Origin: RGIG2041 sp045537695
GTDB taxonomy: Bacteria > Bacillota > Clostridia > UBA1381 > UMGS1253
Direction: 5' to 3'
NCBI GenBank assembly: GCA_045537695.1
Contig: JAZSQB010000046.1
Location: 1-64,000 of the forward strand
DNA: 64,000 nt
Shown: piece after piece, positions 53,508 to 62,218 of the stretch
Numbering within the stretch: the stretch's first letter is position 1
Layout: the number at the start of each line of letters is the position of its first letter
Position numbers and translations under genes: made by a program
Notes under the pieces: generated by a model
Seen by the model: only the letters and a program-made list of their open reading frames with translations
What the model was told of the DNA's origin: nothing
Database searches by the model: none

Positions 53508-53569
53508 CGTATGAACGAATGAAAGTGCACATAAACATACTAACGTAAATTATTTGCGGAGGTGTGCGT

Positions 53570-54436
53570 ATGTGTGCTTTTTTTGTGCTACGGCGTAAAC
53601 ATCTGATTGCGTTTGGTGCTCTGCTGGTGTTTGTTGTTTTTATGTGTAGCTTATCGGTAGCGGTATGTGTGCAAAGTGATGCGCTGCAGCCAAGTGCCGT
53701 GCGCGTACCGATTCTTATGTATCACAGTATATTAAAAGACCCTGCTGCAGCCGGCGATTATGTAATCTCGCCGGAAGTGTTGGAGGCGGATTTGCGTTAT
53801 TTGAAAAACAACGGATATACAACTGTTTTAAGCAGGGATTTGTATGCGTACGTGACGGAAGGGAAGAGATTGCCCGAAAAACCGGTTGTCATCACCTTTG
53901 ATGACGGGCACGCCAATAATCTTTTGTATGCGTTGCCGATTTTAGAAAAGCTGGATATGTGCGCTGTCATCAGCATTGTAGGAAAATACAGCGAGCAATA
54001 CTCTGCATCAGATGACCATCATCCAAGCTATGCCTATCTTTCTTGGTCGGAAATCAATGCATTATTGGAAAGTGGGCGCATTGAGATTGCAAATCACAGC
54101 TATGATATGCACGAACAGTTAACGCGAAAAGGCACAATGAAAAAAGCAGACGAAACACAGGAAACATATACGCAGCGGTTAAAATTAGATTTAAATGAAA
54201 CGCAGAGATTATTAAATGAAAACTGCCATACAACCCCCATTGCCTTTACATATCCGTTTGGCGCGGTGTGCTACGATTCTATAGAGACGGTAAAAGAAAT
54301 TGGATTTTGCGTGACTTATGGCTGCGCGGAGCAGGTGAATTATATCTCCGACGCCGCATCTTTGTACTGTTTAGGGCGTTTTAACCGCCCAAGTGGCATT
54401 GCAACGGAGAAGTTTATGCAACGGATTGAAAAATAG
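53570..54436 (+). CDS. Polysaccharide deacetylase family protein
   Basis: 288-residue NodB-homology hydrolase, exported or membrane-anchored through an N-terminal helix (HLIAFGALLVFVVFMCSLSV). Motifs: VVITFDDGH (metal-binding Asp pair), NHSYDMHE (HXXXH) and TYPFG. Such enzymes deacetylate peptidoglycan or surface polysaccharide; substrate is not predictable. ATG 53570 follows GGAGGTG by five bases. No terminator separates it from typA, but no clear promoter is seen either. Confidence 0.88.
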   Translation: MCAFFVLRRKHLIAFGALLVFVVFMCSLSVAVCVQSDALQPSAVRVPILMYHSILKDPAAAGDYVISPEVLEADLRYLKNNGYTTVLSRDLYAYVTEGKRLPEKPVVITFDDGHANNLLYALPILEKLDMCAVISIVGKYSEQYSASDDHHPSYAYLSWSEINALLESGRIEIANHSYDMHEQLTRKGTMKKADETQETYTQRLKLDLNETQRLLNENCHTTPIAFTYPFGAVCYDSIETVKEIGFCVTYGCAEQVNYISDAASLYCLGRFNRPSGIATEKFMQRIEK

Positions 54437-54448
54437 TGTTAAATTGTA

Positions 54449-54477
54449 TTGACACGCTAAAAAAGATTTTGTATAAT
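54449..54477 (+). promoter_or_regulatory. Consensus sigma-A promoter of the metal-efflux operon
   Basis: TTGACA (54449-54454), 17 bases, TATAAT (54472-54477): a perfect consensus, overlapped by the operator at 54475-54508. Confidence 0.9.
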
Positions 54478-54508
54478 AAACATATGAATGTTTGTTCATA
54501 TGTTTATT
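54475..54508 (+). promoter_or_regulatory. ArsR-family operator
   Basis: Perfect inverted repeat: AATAAACATATGAA (54475-54488) and TTCATATGTTTATT (54495-54508), six bases between. The ATATGAA-N6-TTCATAT core matches known CzrA/CadC-type operators, and it covers the -10 and expected start, so a bound repressor would block transcription until metal binds. Confidence 0.88.
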
Positions 54509-54521
54509 TGGAGGAAAAGAA

Positions 54522-54878
54522 ATGGAGAAAGAAATTCAAATGTGCTGTGACGGACAGGTGCACGAAAACCTGGTACAGCGGGTTTATTTGCAAATGCCGC
54601 CAGAAGAGCTTTTGTATGACCTTGCAGAGCTTTACAAGGTGTTTGGTGATTCGACGCGTATTAAGATTTTGTATGCGCTTTTTGAGAGTGAAATGTGCGT
54701 TTGCGATATCGCGGAGCTTTTGCATATGACGCAGAGTGCAATATCGCATCAACTGCGTGTATTGAAAAGTGCGCAGCTTATAAAATACCGGAAAGAGGGT
54801 AAACAGGTCATTTACGCATTGGCGGACGGACACGTACGCACTATTTTAGGTGAAGGTATGGAACATATAGAGGAGTAA
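54522..54878 (+). CDS. ArsR/SmtB-family metal-responsive repressor (CadC-like)
   Basis: 118-residue winged-helix repressor. Metal-site candidates are Cys8-Cys9 at the N-terminus with Cys59/Cys61 in MCVCDIAELL (alpha3N site, typical of CadC), and Asp102, His104, His114 and Glu117 at the C-terminal helix (alpha5-like). The recognition helix is MTQSAISHQLRVLKSA. ATG 54522 follows GGAGG. It heads arsR-HMA-zntA-like-copA, and the operator upstream implies autoregulation. Metal preference is unsettled; Cd/Pb/Zn or Cu are possible. Confidence 0.92.
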   Translation: MEKEIQMCCDGQVHENLVQRVYLQMPPEELLYDLAELYKVFGDSTRIKILYALFESEMCVCDIAELLHMTQSAISHQLRVLKSAQLIKYRKEGKQVIYALADGHVRTILGEGMEHIEE

Positions 54879-54883
54879 GTATT

Positions 54884-55114
54884 ATGATTGTCAGAGGAAA
54901 AATTGAAAATTTATGCTGCGGAAACTGTGCGGCAAAGATGCAGGATAAAATCGCCAAACTGGACGGCGTTTTGGAAGTAAAAATTAGCTTTATTACGCAA
55001 AAAATCATTTTGGATGTGCAGGATGGTAATTTTGAAAATTTACTTGCGGAAGTAGAAAAAATCATTCGTAAAATTGAGCCGGACTGCAAGGTGAAATTTG
55101 AGGCTGGCGTATGA
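54884..55114 (+). CDS. Stand-alone heavy-metal-associated (HMA) domain protein
   Basis: 76 residues, one ferredoxin-like HMA fold. The metal loop is LCCGNCAAK: Cys12-x-x-Cys15 preceded by an additional Cys11. It starts five bases after arsR, and its TGA overlaps the ATG of the following ATPase (ATGA). The ATPase lacks an N-terminal HMA domain, so this protein probably serves as its separate metal-binding domain or chaperone. Confidence 0.9.
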   Translation: MIVRGKIENLCCGNCAAKMQDKIAKLDGVLEVKISFITQKIILDVQDGNFENLLAEVEKIIRKIEPDCKVKFEAGV

Positions 55115-56931
55115 CAAGGGAAAACAAGATTACAATATATAAAATAGCCGTCGCTGCTATCCTGTATGTGTTGTCCCTGTTGATGAAAAACGGACTGCCG
55201 GTTGCAGTGGCTGCTTATATAGTTGTTGGCTACGATGTGTTATACAGGGCGCTTAAAAAACTGCTGTGTGGGCACGCAATGGATGAAAACTTTTTGATGA
55301 GTATCGCTTCTGTCGGGGCATTTTGTATCGGAGAAGTTCATGAAGGTATATTTGTCATACTGTTTTATAAAGTAGGGCAGCTCTTTGAAGAAATGGCTGT
55401 AGTGCGGTCGCGGCGTTCCATTACAGCACTACTTGAAAAAATGCCGGAAAAGGTCTGCGTTTTAAGAGATGGTGCAGAAGTTGTAATGGAGCCGGATATG
55501 GTGAAGGTCGGAGATGAAATTATTATTCGTCCAGGGGAACGTGTGGCGGTGGATGGCGTGATTTTGGATGGCTTTGCGGCAATGGATACTGCATCGCTTA
55601 CCGGCGAGAGTGCACCACGCGAATATGGCATTGGAGATGAAGTTGTAAGCGGATTTATCAATTTAAACGGACACGTTCGTGTTCGGGCAACGAAAATTTT
55701 TGAGGATTCTACAGCATATAAGATTTTGGAGCTTGTGGAAAATGCAACATTGCATAAGGCAAAAACGGAGAATTTTATTACAAAGTTTGCGGCTGTGTAT
55801 ACGCCGATTGTTGTTGCTTTGGCGGCAGGAATTGCGATATTACCACCTTTGTTTGTCGGTATGGACAGTTTTACCGTCTGGCTGCACCGTGCATTTGTCT
55901 TTTTAGTGGTTTCCTGTCCTTGTGCACTGGTTATTTCTGTGCCGCTCGGCTTTTTTGGCGGCATAGGAAAAGCGTCGCGCTCAGGTATTCTGATAAAGGG
56001 TAGTAACTATTTAGAAATCCTATCTCGCGTTCGGGCGGTTGCATTTGATAAAACCGGAACACTCACAACAGGGCAGTTTCATATCGCTAAAGTGGAGACG
56101 AACGGCTGGGAAAAAGATGCTTTTATGCAAATGGTTACCACCGTTGAACATAACAGCAAGCACGCGCTTGCAGTAGCAATTTGTTCGGGTGAGGATAATA
56201 GCGAAAAAAATGTCACGGAATTTGAAGAAATTTCCGGCTTGGGTATTCGCGCTGTTTATGATGGGCATGCGGTGCTTTGCGGCAGCCGTCGCTTTATGGA
56301 AAATCAAGAGATACGGGACTTACCCAAGGCAGTAGAATCTACTTGTGTTTATGTTGCAGTGGATGGTACGTATGCCGGCAGAATCCTGCTGGAGGATACA
56401 TTGCGACCGGAGGCAATATGCAGCGTAGAAGCACTTAGAAAGCATGGTGTACAGCAAATTGTACTGTTGACCGGAGACACTGCTGATAATGCGCAGAAAG
56501 TGGAAGCTGCGCTCGGTTTGGATGCGGTTTATACTGAACTTTTGCCGCAGGATAAGGTTTTGAAGATGGGTGAATATGCAAGCAAAGGTGCGGTTGCATT
56601 TGTGGGCGACGGCATCAATGATGCGCCGGTGCTTGCAAGTGCTGATATAGGTATTGCGATGGGCGCGTTTGGGTCGGATGTGGCGATTGAAACGGCGGAT
56701 GTGGTTTTGCTCAAGGATTCGGTGTGTGGTGTTGTGGATGTGCTGAAAATCAGTAAACAGACGATGCGGATTGTCAAGCAAAATATTTTATTTGCACTGA
56801 CGGTGAAGTTTTTAATTTTGTTGTTTGGTGCCTTAGGCATAGCCGGTATGTGGGCTGCAGTATTTGCCGATGTCGGTGTTTCTGTTTTGGCGATTTTAAA
56901 TGCAATGCGCTTGATGTTTACAGACAAATGA
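55111..56931 (+). CDS. Zn/Cd/Pb-type P1B-ATPase (CadA/ZntA-like) without N-terminal metal-binding domain
   Basis: 606-residue metal-exporting P-type ATPase. Transport motif Cys269-Pro-Cys271 in SCPCALVISVPLG; phosphorylated Asp313 in FDKTGTLT; hinge GDGINDAPVL. The last membrane segments (TVKFLILLFGALGIAG; FADVGVSVLAILNAMR) have the Lys and DxG of the P1B-2 (Zn/Cd/Pb) group. It begins directly with membrane helices; the usual N-terminal HMA domain is encoded as the separate gene just before it. Confidence 0.93.
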   Translation: MTRENKITIYKIAVAAILYVLSLLMKNGLPVAVAAYIVVGYDVLYRALKKLLCGHAMDENFLMSIASVGAFCIGEVHEGIFVILFYKVGQLFEEMAVVRSRRSITALLEKMPEKVCVLRDGAEVVMEPDMVKVGDEIIIRPGERVAVDGVILDGFAAMDTASLTGESAPREYGIGDEVVSGFINLNGHVRVRATKIFEDSTAYKILELVENATLHKAKTENFITKFAAVYTPIVVALAAGIAILPPLFVGMDSFTVWLHRAFVFLVVSCPCALVISVPLGFFGGIGKASRSGILIKGSNYLEILSRVRAVAFDKTGTLTTGQFHIAKVETNGWEKDAFMQMVTTVEHNSKHALAVAICSGEDNSEKNVTEFEEISGLGIRAVYDGHAVLCGSRRFMENQEIRDLPKAVESTCVYVAVDGTYAGRILLEDTLRPEAICSVEALRKHGVQQIVLLTGDTADNAQKVEAALGLDAVYTELLPQDKVLKMGEYASKGAVAFVGDGINDAPVLASADIGIAMGAFGSDVAIETADVVLLKDSVCGVVDVLKISKQTMRIVKQNILFALTVKFLILLFGALGIAGMWAAVFADVGVSVLAILNAMRLMFTDK

Positions 56932-56947
56932 TAAAGTGGGTGATAGT

Positions 56948-59176
56948 ATGAGAGAACGTTTTTCGGTTACGGGAATGGAGTGTGCTGCTTGCAGCGCGCA
57001 TGTTGAAAAGTGCGTGCGCAGATTAGATGGCGTATATGATGTAAGCGTCAATTTGCTGCGCGGTGTTATGACGGTCGATTACGACGAAAAAAAGATAAAA
57101 ATTGATGCGATTGTACAGGCGGTTATCCTTGGCGGTTTTGGCGCGACAGTTTATGAAGAAGGCACAAAACGCGAAAACGAAGCAGACGCACATGTAACTG
57201 CCTTGAAAAAACAGTTTGCGTTTTCGTTGATTTTTATGTTGCCGCTTATGTATGTTGCGATGGCGCATATGATGGGCCTGCCGCTACCGCGTGTGCTTAC
57301 AGGTATTTATAATGTATTGGCGCAGATTCTGCTTTTAATACCGATTTTAATTTTGAACAGACATTATTTCATTTCCGGCTTTGGAAAATTGTTTAAAGGT
57401 GCACCGGATATGAATTCATTGATTGCCATTGGAAGCTCAGCTTCGGTAGTGTATGGTTTTGTGGCGACATATTTTATTTTCAAAGGCAGTGTAAACGGAG
57501 ATATGGCATTGGTTCAAGGCTATATGCATAACTTGTACTTTGAATCTGCGGCGATGATTTTGACGTTGATTACACTCGGTAAATTTTTAGAGGGGCGCTC
57601 GAAACGAAAGACCAGTGAAGCGGTGGAAAAGTTGATGGACTTAACACCGACTACCGGCATCGTTTTGGTAGACGGTAAAGAAGTAGAGGTAGATGTGGAT
57701 GATATCTCTGCAGGCGATATTTTGGTTTTAAAAGCCGGACAAACTGCGCCGGTGGACGGTGAAATCATTTATGGAAACGGTGCATTTGATGAGGCAAGTG
57801 TGACCGGCGAAAGTATGCCGGTGGAAAAAGGTATAGGCGAACTGGTGGTTTCCGCAACCTCGCTTGTCAGCGGCTATGTACATTTCCGCGTAACGAAGGT
57901 TGGCGAAGAAACTACGGTGGCAAAAATTATTACCTTGGTGGAACACGCGGTGTCTACGAAGGCGCCGGTTGCGCGATTGGCGGACAAGGTCAGCGGCATC
58001 TTTGTACCCGTAGTTATCGGCATTTCAGTTTTCACTTGCATTGTTTGGCTGTTGCTTGGCTATGAAGTGCAGCATGCATTTTCTTGTGCGGTATCCGTGC
58101 TTGTTATTTCCTGTCCTTGTGCGCTTGGATTAGCTACGCCGGTTGCGATTATGGCGGGCGTTGGCAGAGGAGCGCAAAACGGCGTTTTGGTCAAAAGTGC
58201 ACAAGCGCTGGAGCTTTTGAGCGGTGTGCGTGCGATTGCACTCGATAAAACCGGCACACTGACAAAAGGCAAGCCGGAAGTCGTAAAAATCCTTGCGCAG
58301 GATGAAGATACGCTTCTACGTATTGCTGCATCTGCGGAAAAAATGTCATCCCACCCATTAGCAATGGCAGTTGTGCATCGTGCTGTAGAAAAGTCTATAG
58401 AACTGTATACAACAACAGATTTTGAAAATGTGGACGGGCAGGGAATTCGTGCTGTTGTCGATGGTAAATTATTGGTCGGCGGCAATCGAAAATTCGTATC
58501 GTCTGTTTGTAAGATAGAATTGGAAAGTATTGCGCAGGCGGATGCATTGGAAAATGAGGGAAATACCTGCTTATTCTTTGCTTATGATGCGGAATTTTTA
58601 GGCATTATTGCCGTAAATGATACATTAAAGCCGGACAGTAAGGATGCGGTTTCTGCACTCCAGCAGTTTGGATGCCATGTTGTAATGCTGACGGGGGATA
58701 GTGGGGTTGCCGGCAGCGCAATGCAAAAGCGTGTTGGTATTCAGGAGGCGGTATGTGAGGTGCTTCCGGCGGAAAAAGAAAGGCACATTCGCAAAATTCA
58801 CGAAAAATATGGCACAACGGTTATGGTCGGTGATGGTATTAACGATGCGCCTGCACTTGCGGCGGCGGATGTTGGGGTTGCCATTGGTGCTGGTACGGAT
58901 GTTGCCATTGCTTCAGCGGATATTGTTCTGATGAAGAATTCGCTGATGGAGCTTGTGTATGCGATTCGTTTAAGCAAGGCTGTTGTTAAAAATATCCGTC
59001 TCAACTTATTTTGGGCATTTTTCTACAATGCAATTGGTATTCCGTTGGCGGCAGGGGCACTGTTCATCCCGTTCGGGCTATTGCTTAATCCGATGATTGC
59101 ATCGGCTGCAATGAGTATGAGTTCCGTATGCGTAGTAACGAATGCTTTGCGTCTGCGTTATTTTAAAATGCGCTAA
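56948..59176 (+). CDS. copA: Copper-exporting P1B-ATPase CopA
   Basis: 742 residues with one N-terminal HMA domain (GMECAACS, Cys12/Cys15), transport motif Cys389-Pro-Cys391 (SCPCALGLATP), phosphorylated Asp433 (DKTGTLTKG) and hinge GDGINDAPAL. The penultimate membrane segments have AMSMSSVCVV, the M-x-x-S-S pattern of Cu(I) pumps (P1B-1). ATG 56948 follows GGGTGAT. It is 16 bases after the Zn/Cd-type pump, under the same ArsR-controlled promoter; no CsoR is seen here. Confidence 0.94.
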   Translation: MRERFSVTGMECAACSAHVEKCVRRLDGVYDVSVNLLRGVMTVDYDEKKIKIDAIVQAVILGGFGATVYEEGTKRENEADAHVTALKKQFAFSLIFMLPLMYVAMAHMMGLPLPRVLTGIYNVLAQILLLIPILILNRHYFISGFGKLFKGAPDMNSLIAIGSSASVVYGFVATYFIFKGSVNGDMALVQGYMHNLYFESAAMILTLITLGKFLEGRSKRKTSEAVEKLMDLTPTTGIVLVDGKEVEVDVDDISAGDILVLKAGQTAPVDGEIIYGNGAFDEASVTGESMPVEKGIGELVVSATSLVSGYVHFRVTKVGEETTVAKIITLVEHAVSTKAPVARLADKVSGIFVPVVIGISVFTCIVWLLLGYEVQHAFSCAVSVLVISCPCALGLATPVAIMAGVGRGAQNGVLVKSAQALELLSGVRAIALDKTGTLTKGKPEVVKILAQDEDTLLRIAASAEKMSSHPLAMAVVHRAVEKSIELYTTTDFENVDGQGIRAVVDGKLLVGGNRKFVSSVCKIELESIAQADALENEGNTCLFFAYDAEFLGIIAVNDTLKPDSKDAVSALQQFGCHVVMLTGDSGVAGSAMQKRVGIQEAVCEVLPAEKERHIRKIHEKYGTTVMVGDGINDAPALAAADVGVAIGAGTDVAIASADIVLMKNSLMELVYAIRLSKAVVKNIRLNLFWAFFYNAIGIPLAAGALFIPFGLLLNPMIASAAMSMSSVCVVTNALRLRYFKMR

Positions 59177-59181
59177 ATGTA

Positions 59182-59210
59182 TTGCACTTTATATGTAATT
59201 GTGTTATAGT
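59182..59210 (+). promoter_or_regulatory. Promoter of the membrane protein gene at 59232
   Basis: TTGCAC (59182-59187), 17 bases, TATAGT (59205-59210). Confidence 0.65.
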
Positions 59211-59231
59211 TATATCTATGAGGTGAATGAT

Positions 59232-59774
59232 ATGTTTGGACATTATTTAAAACTTTCCGGTAAGGTAATTTGGTGGCATTTTGTTGGTCAGGCTATCTGT
59301 ATGGCAGTGGGATTTATCTCGTTTGGTCTGTTGATGCTCAACTTTCGTATTGCGGAAATTTTTGCATCCGTACTGATGACGGGTGGCTATGCTATATTTA
59401 TGTATTCGAAATTATATAAGGTTGGCGAGCGAGATACAAAAAGCTATTCCGAAGCAAAGCCATATCCGTGTAAAGGTATTGTGCTTTACATTGGTGTTTT
59501 GCTTGTCGGCGTGCTGCTTGCGCTGCTTTATGATGCATCATTTACAGCGCCGACATTCGCTACAAAAATCCTTTTGTTTTGCCCGTTCCGTGTTTGGGGG
59601 TATAGTTACATTGCATTTTTGAAAGCGGCGGATTTGTCCATATCCGTTTGGTTCTGGATTTTGTATTTCGCTGTGCCACTCTGTAGCTGTGCAATTGGTT
59701 ACTATGGTGGTATGCGCCGTTGGGACCTCGGTTATGTATTTTTCAAGAATATGGTTTTTAGAAAGAAGCAATAG
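59232..59774 (+). CDS. Unrecognised four-helix membrane protein
   Basis: 180 residues with about four hydrophobic helices (FVGQAICMAVGFISFGLLML; IAEIFASVLMTGGYAIFM; GIVLYIGVLLVGVLLALLY; WFWILYFAVPLCSCAIGYYG) and short polar loops, the largest (RDTKSYSEAKPYPCKG) between the second and third. No catalytic motif is recognised. ATG 59232 follows GAGGTGA; a start at 59199 would cover the promoter. Own promoter and terminator. Confidence 0.8.
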   Translation: MFGHYLKLSGKVIWWHFVGQAICMAVGFISFGLLMLNFRIAEIFASVLMTGGYAIFMYSKLYKVGERDTKSYSEAKPYPCKGIVLYIGVLLVGVLLALLYDASFTAPTFATKILLFCPFRVWGYSYIAFLKAADLSISVWFWILYFAVPLCSCAIGYYGGMRRWDLGYVFFKNMVFRKKQ

Positions 59775-59780
59775 TAATTT

Positions 59781-59818
59781 AAGACGCAAACAATTTTAAA
59801 AAAGTTGTGTTGCGTCTT
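59781..59818 (+). terminator. Terminator after the membrane protein gene
   Basis: AAGACGCAA (59781-59789) / TTGCGTCTT (59810-59818) with inner ACAA/TTGT pairing and a T-run. Confidence 0.8.
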
Positions 59819-59877
59819 TCTTTTTTTGTTTTTTTGTGGTATACTTAATGATAGATTTTATCGGGAGGCTGTTTCGC

Positions 59878-61857
59878 TTGAAAAACAGAATGGAAGAACT
59901 AACAAAGCTATTAAATCAATATGCGCACGCCTATTATGTTTTGGACAATCCGATTGTAACAGATTATGATTATGATATGCTGTTGCGCGAATTGGTTGGA
60001 TTGGAGAAAAGTTATCCGCAATATGCGCTTGCCAATTCGCCAACAAAACGTATCGGCGACAAGGTGCTGCGCGGTTTTGCGACCGTGACGCATCAGGTGC
60101 CGATGGAAAGCTTGCAGGATGCATTTTGCAAAGAAGAGCTTGTTGAATTTGACCGTCGCGTCAGTGCGGTTATCGGTAAAAATACTGCCTATAATGTAGA
60201 ACCGAAAATTGATGGGCTCAGCGTTTCGCTTGAGTATGAAAACGGCGCCTTTGTGCGCGGTTCAACGCGTGGTGACGGCGTAACGGGCGAAGATATTACC
60301 GAGAATTTAAAAACCATTGGTGCGATTCCTATGCAGCTTACGGAATCTATTCCGTATATAGAGGTACGCGGTGAAGTGTATATGCCTAAAAAGGTGTTCG
60401 CCGTGCTGAATGAGCAACGGCAGCAAGACGGAGAAGCAACCTTTGCAAACCCGCGAAACGCAGCAGCAGGGTCCTTGCGACAATTGGATTCGCGTATTAC
60501 AGCAACACGAAAATTAGACATCTTTGTGTTTAATCTGCAGCGCGCCGAAGGCGTGGAATATAAAACGCATTCAGAATCTTTGGATTTGCTTAGAAAACTT
60601 GGATTTAAAGTGATTGAAAATCGCGTCGTAAGCGGAATTGAAGCGGCTTGTGCCGTAGTGGATGAAATCGGGCAAAACAGATTGGCGCTCAGTCATGATA
60701 TTGACGGCGCAGTGATTAAGGTAGATTCCATCGCAGACCGCGCTTTGCTCGGGTCTACGGCAAAAGCACCGAAGTGGGCGGTAGCATATAAATATCCGCC
60801 GGAGCAGAAAGAAACGAAAGTGAAGGACATTGTTGTGCAGGTTGGTCGTACCGGCGTGCTGACACCGGCGGCAGAACTTGAGGATGTGTTCATTTCCGGC
60901 AGCACCGTATCACGTGCAACGCTGCACAATTTAGATAATATCCGCCAAAAGGATATTCGTATCGGTGATATGGTAATATTGCAAAAAGCGGGCGATATTA
61001 TACCGGAAGTGGTAAAGTCTTTGCCGGAAAAGCGTGACGGCAGTGAAATTGTGTTTGAAATGCCATTGCACTGTCCGGTTTGCGGCTCGGAGGTTGTGCG
61101 TGAAGAAGGTGAGGCGGCGCACCGCTGTATGGGACTTGACTGTCCGGCGCAGCTTTCAAGAAACATTATTCATTTCGTGTCGCGCGATGCAATGGATATT
61201 GACGGACTCGGGGAATCGATTGTAGAACAAATGCTTGCGCGCGGTTTGATTAAGAGTGCGGCGGATTTGTACTACATTGAGGCGCAGGATATTGCGCAGA
61301 TGGATAAGCTTGGCGACAAGTCAGCCGATAATTTAATGCGTGCGATTGAAAAATCGAAGCAAAACGATTTAAGCAGATTGATTTTTGCTTTAGGCATCCG
61401 CCATATTGGTGAAAAAGCGGGTAAAGTATTGGCGGCACGATTTAAGACGTTGGACAATCTGATTTCGGCGACAGTGGAAGAGTTGACAGCTGTGGAAGAT
61501 ATTGGTGCGGTTATGGCGCAGAGTATTATTCACTTTTTTGCGGACGACAAAAACATGGAAACGATTGAAAAACTTCGAAATGTCGGCGTGAACTTTACTG
61601 CGGAAGAAAAGACGAGCGGAGATGACCGTTTTGCAGGTAAAACCTTTGTACTGACAGGGACACTACCGACATATAAACGTGATGAAGCAAAGAAAATCAT
61701 CGAAGAGCGCGGCGGTAATGTTTCCGGCTCTGTTTCGAAAAAAACGGACTATGTTTTAGCGGGTGAAGAAGCGGGAAGTAAGCTGGATAAAGCGCAAGCG
61801 CTCGGCATTAAAATTATTGATGAAGAAACCTTTAAAGAAATGGCAGGAATTGCTTGA
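59878..61857 (+). CDS. ligA: NAD-dependent DNA ligase LigA
   Basis: 659-residue replicative ligase. N-terminal Ia domain, adenylation domain with EPKIDGLS (Lys110), OB fold, four-Cys zinc finger (CPVCGS; HRCMGLDCPA), HhH repeats and C-terminal BRCT (about 580-655). The start is TTG 59878, nine bases after GGGAGG; ATG 59890 is too far, and the longer form has no binding site. gatC follows; its promoter overlaps the ligA stop. Confidence 0.96.
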   Translation: MKNRMEELTKLLNQYAHAYYVLDNPIVTDYDYDMLLRELVGLEKSYPQYALANSPTKRIGDKVLRGFATVTHQVPMESLQDAFCKEELVEFDRRVSAVIGKNTAYNVEPKIDGLSVSLEYENGAFVRGSTRGDGVTGEDITENLKTIGAIPMQLTESIPYIEVRGEVYMPKKVFAVLNEQRQQDGEATFANPRNAAAGSLRQLDSRITATRKLDIFVFNLQRAEGVEYKTHSESLDLLRKLGFKVIENRVVSGIEAACAVVDEIGQNRLALSHDIDGAVIKVDSIADRALLGSTAKAPKWAVAYKYPPEQKETKVKDIVVQVGRTGVLTPAAELEDVFISGSTVSRATLHNLDNIRQKDIRIGDMVILQKAGDIIPEVVKSLPEKRDGSEIVFEMPLHCPVCGSEVVREEGEAAHRCMGLDCPAQLSRNIIHFVSRDAMDIDGLGESIVEQMLARGLIKSAADLYYIEAQDIAQMDKLGDKSADNLMRAIEKSKQNDLSRLIFALGIRHIGEKAGKVLAARFKTLDNLISATVEELTAVEDIGAVMAQSIIHFFADDKNMETIEKLRNVGVNFTAEEKTSGDDRFAGKTFVLTGTLPTYKRDEAKKIIEERGGNVSGSVSKKTDYVLAGEEAGSKLDKAQALGIKIIDEETFKEMAGIA

Positions 61858-61882
61858 AGTTGAGCGAAAAATCTGTTATAAT
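61854..61882 (+). promoter_or_regulatory. Promoter of gatCAB
   Basis: TTGAAG (61854-61859), 17 bases, TATAAT (61877-61882), overlapping the ligA stop codon. Confidence 0.7.
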
Positions 61883-61917
61883 GTTTATTTAGTTTAGGAT
61901 GGCAGGAGGTCAGGATA

Positions 61918-62205
61918 TTGAAAATTACAAAAGAAGAAGTAAAGTACGTTGCAGATTTGGCACGTTTAAACTTAAGCGATGAAGAAGCAAACCGCTTGCA
62001 GACAGAAATGGCAGATATCATTGCCTTTGCGGATACAATTTCTGCACTGGATACAGCGGATATTGAGCCGACCAACCACGCAATCCGCGTAGAAAATGTT
62101 CTGCGTGAAGATGAAATGCGCGATTCGTACGACAGAGATGCGCTGCTGGGTTGCGCACCGGAAAAACAGGCGGGCTGCTATAGCGTCCCGAAGGTTGTAG
62201 AGTAA
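61918..62205 (+). CDS. gatC: Asp/Glu-tRNA amidotransferase subunit C
   Basis: 95-residue subunit that stabilises GatA and links it to GatB. EEVKYVADLARLNLSDEE at the N-terminus is characteristic. TTG 61918 is used as start, seven to eight bases after GGAGGT. First gene of gatC-gatA-gatB. Confidence 0.95.
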   Translation: MKITKEEVKYVADLARLNLSDEEANRLQTEMADIIAFADTISALDTADIEPTNHAIRVENVLREDEMRDSYDRDALLGCAPEKQAGCYSVPKVVE

Positions 62206-62218
62206 GGAGGCGGCGAGA

